Part shown: in pieces, positions 6,315 to 11,545 of the stretch
Layout: every line of letters begins with the position of its first letter
Numbering within the stretch: position 1 is the first letter of the stretch
NCBI GenBank assembly: GCA_028293095.1
Contig: JAQGPK010000163.1
Location: 1 to 11,545, forward strand
DNA length: 11,545 bases
Direction of reading: 5' to 3'
DNA from: Chlamydiia bacterium
Lineage (GTDB): Bacteria; Chlamydiota; Chlamydiia; Chlamydiales; FEN-1388
Notes under the pieces: generated by a model
Seen by the model: only the letters and a program-made list of their open reading frames with translations
Databases searched by the model: none
What the model was told of the DNA's origin: nothing
Position numbers and translations under genes: made by a program

Positions 6315-8858
6315 ATGCTCAAGAAAAACTGGGTCAATCTCCTTCTATTACTTATATTCTGCCTTTCAATAGTCAGCGGGCTATTTGCAACAGACTCCAC
6401 AAAAAAGCGCATTCTGATTGGAAGTCCTATTTGCCAAAAGCCTGCGATCTTGCAAGAGTTCCTTGAGTCACTCAATCGTCTTCCGCAAGATACCTATACA
6501 CTTGATTACTACTTCATCGATGACAATACTCTTTCACAGTCGCGCGAGCTCTTGCAAAAATTTACCCCTCGAATACCAGGAAAGGTTCTCGTCGAACCTG
6601 CAAATATCTCGCTTGCACAGCCATATCAATGCGATGAAGTATCGCACTATTGGAGTGATGATCTTATCTGGAAGGTTGCCGCCTTTAAAGATCGCATGAT
6701 TCACTATGCACATGAAAAAAAATATGATTATCTCTTTCTAATTGATTCTGACCTTGTACTCCATCCAAAAACCATTGACCAGCTCATTAAAGCGAAAAAA
6801 GATATCATTTCTAACGTTTTTTGGACGATCTGGAAACCGGGAGAGCCCTCTTTACCACAGGTATGGCTCTTTGATCAGTACATCCAGTATGACGTACGAG
6901 TAGGAGAAAAACTATCTCCTCAGGAAATGGCACAAAGACAAGATGTATTTATTGAGCGTATGAAAATTCCTGGTACCTATGAAGTAGGAGGCCTCGGGGC
7001 TTGTACACTCATCAGTCAAGCAGCGCTAGGTAAAGGAATTAATTTTAGAAAGATTACTAACATTACGTTCTGGGGAGAAGATCGCCATTTTTGTATACGC
7101 GCTTCTGCGCTCGGGATCCCTCTCTATGTAGACACGCACTATCCAGCCTATCATATTTATCGAGAATCCAATTTAGTTGGTGTTGAGGATTTTAAAAAGT
7201 CTTGTGGAGCTGCTCTTTCTGAAGAGCAAAAAAAAAAGCCGATAAAGCTTACTCTCTCAATGGTTGTGAAAAATGAAGCGGATCACTACCTCAGAAAAGT
7301 ACTCGAGGCTGCCAAAGAATATATTACAGATGCTGTGATTATTGATGACGCAAGTACTGATAACACTGTACAAGTCTGTGAAGAAGTTTTAAAGGGCATC
7401 CCTTTACGAATTGTAAGAAATAAAGAGTCTAAATTCTCCAACGAAATCAACTTACGAAAACAGCAATGGGAAGAGACGATTAAAACAAATCCCGATTGGA
7501 TTTTAGTGCTAGATGCCGACCAAATGTTTGAAGCAAAATTCAAAAATGAAGTACAGGCTCTTATCTCAGAGCCTAGTGTGGATGCCTACTGTTTTAGACT
7601 CTATGATTTTTGGGATCAAAATCATTATCGCGACGATGCATACTGGCAAGCACATTTTACATATCGTCCTTTCTTGATACGATACAAACCGGGACTTACT
7701 TATATATGGAGAGAAACGCCTCAGCATTGTGGTCACTTTCCACTTAACGTACGTGAATTTTCAACAAAAAACTCAGAACTACGCTTAAAGCACTATGGCT
7801 GGGCAACGCAAGAAGATCGCCTATTTAAGTATAATCGCTACATGCAGCTTGATCCGAACGCAAAGTATGGCTGGAAAGAACAGTATGAGTCGATTTTAGA
7901 TAAAAATCCGCGTTTGAAAGAGTGGAAAGAAAATACAAAAGAGCCAACCGTTGCGATTACCTATGGTTTTAGTGGTGGTCGTCTTGGAGACAATTTACTT
8001 TCTATGGCCCATGCCACATGGCTCTCCTACACTACAGGATTGCCTCTCATCTATAAGCCATTTACCCATTCTGACCGTTTGAAATTACACACAAATCCAG
8101 AGCTACTCAAAATAAATCAATTCACAGCCCATCAAAAGCGCCTTTTAGAATCTACCCAGGACTACCTCTCGTTTTTTGAAATCCTCCATTCCGGTAGATT
8201 TCCTCATAAAACGGTATTTGAACTCAGCTACTTTCCAGAGTCATCATGGGAATTTACGGCTCATCCAGATCTGCCGCCATATATGCAAATCAACTGGGAC
8301 GATCCTGAATTCATCAAATTGCTCGGCTCTTTAATTGCACCGCTACAAACACTTCCTAAAATCACCCTTCCAAAAGATCGGGTAACAGTTGCGCTTCATA
8401 TACGAAAAGGCGGGAATTTTGATCCACCAGGCTGGGAGAAGACATCTCCTCTCAAAGGACCACCTGATGCGTTCTATATCGACGCTCTTACCTACCTTCA
8501 AAAATCGACCCCAAATCCTCTCTATGTATATATCTTTACAGACCATCGAAATCCTTCAGAAATCAAAGAAAAGATTGCAGCAGCTTTTAAAGACTCTCCC
8601 ATTATCTTTGAATGCCGTAAAGGCTCTCCACCTGATGTTTTAGAAGATTTTTTTGCAATGAGCGACTTTGATTGCCTGATTCGTTCTGACTCCAATTTTT
8701 CTCTTGTTGCCTCAAAAATTTTTCCGTTTAAAACTGTTGTCTCTCCTGCCAATGTAGTGCAAAAAGAGGATGGCAGCTGGATAGTAGACCGCTTTTTAGT
8801 TCAGTTTGGCCCAACAGATACAATCAAAAAACCACTACGAGTTGTTTTCAGAAAATAA
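6315..8858 (+). CDS. Three-domain glycosyltransferase: GT-A-like, GT2, and GT11/fucosyltransferase-like
   Basis: I choose ATG 6315 (AAGG eight bases upstream) over an in-frame GTG at 6273, giving 847 residues with a signal peptide or anchor (MLKKNWVNLLLLLIFCLSIV, then SGLFA). Domain 1 (about 30-295) starts RILIGSPICQKPAILQEFL, has YDYLFLIDSDLVLH with the DSD at 144-146, GGLGACTLIS (225-234) and FWGEDRHFCIRA (252-263). This is a GT-A layout like ANP1/PLOD-type transferases. Domain 2 (about 310-540) is a GT2: LTLSMVVKNEA (312-322), VIIDDASTDN (341-350), VLDADQMFE with DAD at 400-402. Domain 3 (about 545-847) looks like a GT-B alpha-1,2-fucosyltransferase (GT11-like): SGGRLGDNLL (553-562), ALHIRKGGNF (693-702, the HxRxGD-type donor-binding site), and LIRSDSNFSLVAS (788-800). 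Three complete-looking active sites in one chain suggest stepwise building of a short glycan. Domains 2 and 3 are well supported; substrate choices are not readable. It is convergent with the GT2-TPR gene, 28 bp away. Confidence 0.9.
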   Translation: MLKKNWVNLLLLLIFCLSIVSGLFATDSTKKRILIGSPICQKPAILQEFLESLNRLPQDTYTLDYYFIDDNTLSQSRELLQKFTPRIPGKVLVEPANISLAQPYQCDEVSHYWSDDLIWKVAAFKDRMIHYAHEKKYDYLFLIDSDLVLHPKTIDQLIKAKKDIISNVFWTIWKPGEPSLPQVWLFDQYIQYDVRVGEKLSPQEMAQRQDVFIERMKIPGTYEVGGLGACTLISQAALGKGINFRKITNITFWGEDRHFCIRASALGIPLYVDTHYPAYHIYRESNLVGVEDFKKSCGAALSEEQKKKPIKLTLSMVVKNEADHYLRKVLEAAKEYITDAVIIDDASTDNTVQVCEEVLKGIPLRIVRNKESKFSNEINLRKQQWEETIKTNPDWILVLDADQMFEAKFKNEVQALISEPSVDAYCFRLYDFWDQNHYRDDAYWQAHFTYRPFLIRYKPGLTYIWRETPQHCGHFPLNVREFSTKNSELRLKHYGWATQEDRLFKYNRYMQLDPNAKYGWKEQYESILDKNPRLKEWKENTKEPTVAITYGFSGGRLGDNLLSMAHATWLSYTTGLPLIYKPFTHSDRLKLHTNPELLKINQFTAHQKRLLESTQDYLSFFEILHSGRFPHKTVFELSYFPESSWEFTAHPDLPPYMQINWDDPEFIKLLGSLIAPLQTLPKITLPKDRVTVALHIRKGGNFDPPGWEKTSPLKGPPDAFYIDALTYLQKSTPNPLYVYIFTDHRNPSEIKEKIAAAFKDSPIIFECRKGSPPDVLEDFFAMSDFDCLIRSDSNFSLVASKIFPFKTVVSPANVVQKEDGSWIVDRFLVQFGPTDTIKKPLRVVFRK

Positions 8859-8886
8859 TTTTCAAACTATACACACTCTACCTTTA

Positions 8887-10077
8887 TTATTTTTTGCTAC
8901 CCACCAATTCTAGAAGTTTTATATTGGTATCTCCCAAGTTTTTCTCCACACATTCCCGAATATCTGAAGGTAGTTCAACCATTTTCAAAAGATATACTAA
9001 CGCAGATTGGCATTCATCATACCGGTGTGTCCAATAGGCATTCATAGAAAATTCTAAAATTATCCCATATGTGTATAACCACTCCTCAACATAGGAAATA
9101 TCGCCAGAAGGAGGTATTGAAAGAGCTTTTTTCATCAAATCATAGCCTGCGTCGTATGCACCTTGTTTACGACAATAAAGAGCTAGGTAATAAAGAGGTT
9201 CTATCCTGGAAGGGCGATACTGTTGAGCACGCTTATAGGCATCAATAACATGTTCTGAAGATGCACACAAAATTTCTTGCAATCTAGCAATTTGCAATAA
9301 TGCCCAAAATACTTCCTGCTCTTCTCCGCCCATTTCGGTCCGCTTTTCATAATTTTGTAACGCTAGGATGCACTTACCACAATTTGCATATGTTTGAGCT
9401 AAGTGAAATACGTGGCGGCTGTTATTGGGCTCTTTTTTTGTTTCTGTTTCTAATATCTCAGCATCTTTTTGGTATTTTAGAGGATCTTTGGCTCTAGCTC
9501 CCTCTTGAGTTATTATACTACTCACTTTTTCTAAAATAGCTTCCGATCTACCTGCAGGTGGATAAATCCCTTCGTGCAAGGCTCCTTCCCATTTCCAATC
9601 CACATGATTAGAAATAAGTGAAATTCGATGATACCGTACACCAGCGTAGTGAAGAGGCAGATAATAGTAGTCTTTATCGAGTAAAGGCAACTTGAAATCA
9701 GGGTCATACACCAAATACTCATCTGCATCAATAAAAAATAAATAATCCCCTTTACTACAAGCTAGCTGTAGCGCTTCATTACGATTATAAGAAAAATTGA
9801 CCCATGAACGTTCATGCAACTCTCCAGGAACTCCCTTTGCTTTCATAAAATCTTTTATAATCTGTTGAGTCCCATCAGTAGAGCCTGTATCGACAATAAT
9901 CCAGTAATCAATCAGAGGGAGCACAGAAGCTAGCGCGCGTGTAATTGTGGCGCTCTCGTTCTTAACAATCATATTTAAACAAATTGTTTTATGATGAGAA
10001 GAAACACTCTCAGAGTGTAATCCAAAAGTGGAAACTAAGAAGAATGCATACAAAGCAATCTTCAGAAAATAGTACAT
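8887..10077 (-). CDS. GT2 glycosyltransferase with C-terminal TPR-like helices, next to the collagen gene
   Basis: ATG 10075-10077 is preferred because AAGG (10083-10086) is five bases upstream; the in-frame GTG at 10083 overlaps that site. The product has 396 residues. A hydrophobic signal segment (MYYFLKIALYAFFLVSTF) is followed by a GT2 domain at about 30-210: ICLNMIVKNESATITRAL (32-49), IIVDTGSTDGT (60-70), FFIDADEYL with DAD at 117-119, and WKWEGALHEGIYPP near 161-174, where the W-x-G-x-x-HE pattern is characteristic of this subfamily. After about residue 212 the sequence is all helical with tetratricopeptide-like spacing (HLAQTYANCGKCILALQNYE, IEPLYYLALYCRKQGAYDAG), a layout known from SunS-like and related protein O/S-glycosyltransferases where the repeats bind the polypeptide acceptor. 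It sits 35 bp downstream of the collagen-like gene on the same strand with no visible terminator between, making it the best candidate for the enzyme that first modifies that protein. This acceptor assignment is inference. Confidence 0.92.
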   Translation of the reverse strand: MYYFLKIALYAFFLVSTFGLHSESVSSHHKTICLNMIVKNESATITRALASVLPLIDYWIIVDTGSTDGTQQIIKDFMKAKGVPGELHERSWVNFSYNRNEALQLACSKGDYLFFIDADEYLVYDPDFKLPLLDKDYYYLPLHYAGVRYHRISLISNHVDWKWEGALHEGIYPPAGRSEAILEKVSSIITQEGARAKDPLKYQKDAEILETETKKEPNNSRHVFHLAQTYANCGKCILALQNYEKRTEMGGEEQEVFWALLQIARLQEILCASSEHVIDAYKRAQQYRPSRIEPLYYLALYCRKQGAYDAGYDLMKKALSIPPSGDISYVEEWLYTYGIILEFSMNAYWTHRYDECQSALVYLLKMVELPSDIRECVEKNLGDTNIKLLELVGSKK

Positions 10078-10082
10078 AGACA

Positions 10083-10086
10083 CCTT
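10083..10086 (-). promoter_or_regulatory. Ribosome binding site AAGG for the GT2-TPR gene
   Basis: AAGG, five bases before ATG 10075-10077, lies in the 35-bp gap after the collagen gene stop. That gap shows no inverted repeat, which fits read-through from the collagen gene. Confidence 0.55.
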
Positions 10087-10112
10087 GAATAGGAAATTTT
10101 CTCGATTGATTC

Positions 10113-11545
10113 TTAATGCAACAACTGAACGGTCATATAAGCAGAGGTGTCAATAGCAGTAGCAGAGTTCAATGTAAAGCCAGCAGCACCAATATTAAAA
10201 AGTTGAGTAGTTTCTCCAGCGGTAAAGTTCACAACAATGGATGCATTCGCCCAGTTACGCAAGTTAGCGTTCTGTCCTACAGACAACATGCTACCTGCAA
10301 TTGGAGTTGCTGTCCCGTTTAAACCCAACGCTACGCGCGATGAGCTAACTGCTAAACAGACCCCATAATTAAGAAGATAATCTCCGGTCGTATTGAATGT
10401 AAATATTCCAGTTGCTGCGTTATAAGAAAATGCAGTAGACCCACTATCTACAACAGGAGCAGTAGGCGCATGAAAGATGACATTAGTGCCCGAGTTTATT
10501 GTGGTTGATATCCCTGTAAAAATATAAGATCCATAGTTCGTGGCTACTGTTCCAGTTGCTCCTGTTACACCAGTTGCGCCTGTCCGTCCTGTGGCACCAG
10601 TTGCTCCTGTTAACCCTGAAGTTCCTGTTATACCGGTGGCTCCTGTTGACCCAGCACCCGTAGCTCCAGTTGTTCCTGTGGCACCAGTTGCTCCTGTTAA
10701 CCCTGAAGTTCCCGTTACACCGGTAGTTCCTGTTACACCGGTGGCTCCTGTTGACCCGGCACCCGTAGCTCCAGTTGTTCCTGTGGTACCAGTGGCTCCT
10801 GTTAATCCTGAAGTTCCCGTTACGCCGGTCGCTCCTGTTGACCCAGCACCTGTGGCTCCTGTAGTTCCTGTCGTACCCGTGGCTCCTGTTAACCCTGAAG
10901 TTCCTGTTACACCAGTTGCTCCTGTTGTGCCAGTTGCACCAGTTGCTCCTGTTGTTCCGACTCCGGTCGCTCCCGTAGTACCTGTTGTGCCAGTTGCGCC
11001 CGTAGTACCTGTTGTGCCAGTTGCTCCTGTTAATCCTGAAGTTCCCGTTACGCCAGTAGTTCCTGTTACACCGGTAGTTCCTGTTACGCCAGTGGCTCCT
11101 GTTGTGCCAGTTGCACCAGTTGCTCCTGTTAATCCTGAAGTTCCTGTTACACCAGTAGCTCCTGTAGTTCCGACTCCAGTTGCTCCTGTACTACCTGTTG
11201 TACCAGTTGCTCCTGTTACACCTGTAGTTCCTGTTGTTCCGACTCCAGTCGCTCCCGTACTACCTGTTGTGCCAGTTGCTCCTGCTACTCCGGCATCTCC
11301 GGTAGCTCCTGTTAATCCCGTAGTTCCTGTTGTTCCGACTCCAGTCGCTCCCGTACTACCTGTTGTGCCAGTTGCTCCTGCATCTCCGGTAGCTCCTGTT
11401 AATCCCGTAGTTCCTGTTACACCAGTTGCTCCTGCTAAACCTGTAGTTCCTGTTGTTCCGACTCCAGTCGCTCCCGTACTACCTGTTGTGCCAGTTGCTC
11501 CTGCTACTCCGGCATCTCCGGTAGCTCCTGTTAATCCCGTAGTTC
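10113..11545 (-). CDS. Collagen-like Gly-X-Thr protein with BclA-type C-terminal domain (N-terminus outside window)
   Basis: The gene enters from the right edge in phase and ends at TAA 10113-10115; 477 complete codons are visible. The first 330 or so are collagen triplets, Gly-X-Y, with Thr overwhelmingly at Y and Ala, Thr, Val, Leu or Ser at X (for example GATGTTGTTG and GATGRTGATGVTGATG at the end of the region). The remaining about 146 residues (TVATNYGSYIFTGISTT onward, later VVDSGSTAFSYNAATGIFTF, GDYLLNYGVCLAV, ALGLNGT) resemble the C1q/TNF-like jelly-roll domain that ends Bacillus BclA and drives trimer formation. The expected structure is a trimeric stalk-and-head fibre on the cell surface. 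Because proline is nearly absent, glycosylated threonine could stabilise the helix, as known for other Gly-X-Thr collagens. Regular single-residue interruptions (Gly-Ala-Gly, Gly-Val-Gly) break the triplets about eight times. The signal sequence, promoter and full repeat number lie outside the window. The BclA relation is by pattern, not alignment. Confidence 0.9.
   Translation of the reverse strand, partial: TTGLTGATGDAGVAGATGTTGSTGATGVGTTGTTGLAGATGVTGTTGLTGATGDAGATGTTGSTGATGVGTTGTTGLTGATGDAGVAGATGTTGSTGATGVGTTGTTGVTGATGTTGSTGATGVGTTGATGVTGTSGLTGATGATGTTGATGVTGTTGVTGTTGVTGTSGLTGATGTTGTTGATGTTGTTGATGVGTTGATGATGTTGATGVTGTSGLTGATGTTGTTGATGAGSTGATGVTGTSGLTGATGTTGTTGATGAGSTGATGVTGTTGVTGTSGLTGATGATGTTGATGAGSTGATGITGTSGLTGATGATGRTGATGVTGATGTVATNYGSYIFTGISTTINSGTNVIFHAPTAPVVDSGSTAFSYNAATGIFTFNTTGDYLLNYGVCLAVSSSRVALGLNGTATPIAGSMLSVGQNANLRNWANASIVVNFTAGETTQLFNIGAAGFTLNSATAIDTSAYMTVQLLH
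11220..11326. repeat. 107-bp perfect direct repeat, copy 1
   Basis: This segment is identical, base for base, to 11439-11545. The offset is 219 bp, or 73 codons, so the reading frame is kept. The match may continue beyond the window. Identity over this length inside a divergent repeat tract points to recent duplication or gene conversion, or to an assembly artefact. Confidence 0.93.
11439..11545. repeat. 107-bp perfect direct repeat, copy 2 (cut by window edge)
   Basis: This is the second copy of 11220-11326, perfect up to the last base of the window. To its left the two copies diverge at once (11438 A against 11219 C), which sets that boundary. Confidence 0.93.

Larger units (their letters stand above)
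10555..11545 (-). repeat. Collagen triplet repeat DNA (9-bp unit, nested larger units)
   Basis: The DNA repeats with a 9-bp period (one Gly-X-Y triplet) and, above that, with imperfect units of about 90-125 bp. The string GTTCCGACTCCAG (plus strand) recurs at 11236, 11332 and 11455, spaced 96 and 123 bp apart; the related GTTCCGACTCC also starts at about 10954 and 11167. In the left half a different unit marked by CCTGAAGTTCC and GACCCAGCACC (or GACCCGGCACC) dominates. Copies differ by whole triplets: the 11332 copy lacks one 9-bp triplet and carries 36 extra bp relative to the 11236 copy. The tract is also visibly richer in G and C than its neighbours. Confidence 0.93.

Noticed and set aside
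10555..11545. Repeat tract as a CRISPR array
   Set aside because: The period is 9 bp with nested larger units, there are no unique spacers, and the minus strand reads as an uninterrupted Gly-X-Thr protein in phase with the C-terminal domain.
10116..11545. Plus-strand open frames through the collagen tract (Pro/Val/Ala-rich)
   Set aside because: They mirror the Gly-X-Thr codons on the other strand, lack a ribosome binding site, and the minus-strand frame ends in a recognisable domain.
1..11545. Giant virus (Mimivirus-like) origin
   Set aside because: Collagen plus glycosyltransferases fits, but strong Shine-Dalgarno sites and tightly spaced co-directional genes favour a bacterium. No AAAATTGA-type promoter was seen ahead of the genes examined.

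Overview
The window looks like a bacterial accessory locus for glycoprotein or surface-glycan assembly. It holds one collagen-like surface protein gene (cut by the right edge) and seven other genes. Six of these encode glycosyltransferases (one cut by the left edge and frameshifted) and one encodes an FkbM-type methyltransferase. Several starts have Shine-Dalgarno sequences (for example GGAGG, GAGGAG, AAGGTGA), genes are packed tightly on the same strand, and the standard genetic code fits. This points to a bacterium rather than a giant virus, although giant viruses also combine collagen-like proteins with Golgi-like glycosyltransferases. The base composition is AT-rich outside the collagen repeat. 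The gene mix (GT10 fucosyltransferase, multi-domain secreted glycosyltransferases, BclA-like collagen) would suit a host-associated Gram-negative such as Dependentiae or an environmental chlamydia. That placement is a guess; no marker gene is present.

Layout from left to right. (1) 3452 down to 1, minus strand: a GT2 enzyme, a GT10-plus-second-GT fusion, and a GT-A-like gene with a reading-frame break near 500-549. Junctions of 11 and 19 bp suggest one operon. (2) 3583-4398, plus strand: a small GT2, divergent from the first operon. (3) 6218 down to 4453, minus strand: a GT-A enzyme with a DAG motif, then an FkbM methyltransferase. (4) 6315-8858, plus strand: an 847-residue protein with three transferase-like domains in a row, divergent from group 3. 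(5) 11545 down to 8887, minus strand: the collagen-like gene, then 35 bp later a GT2-TPR glycosyltransferase.

All seven genes whose 5' end lies in the window, plus the frameshifted one's N-terminal fragment, begin with a hydrophobic signal-peptide or signal-anchor segment. This is unusual for enzymes that use nucleotide sugars or S-adenosylmethionine, which are cytoplasmic in bacteria. The collagen region is built of Gly-X-Thr triplets, an arrangement rich in possible O-glycosylation sites, and ends in a domain resembling the BclA C-terminal jelly roll. The simplest integrated reading, which is inference, is a dedicated system that decorates a threonine-rich collagen-like fibre with a fucose-containing, possibly O-methylated glycan. 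No nucleotide-sugar synthesis, flippase, polymerase or priming transferase gene is visible, so this is not a standard O-antigen or capsule cluster. I found no RNA genes, CRISPR arrays, insertion sequences or clear terminators.
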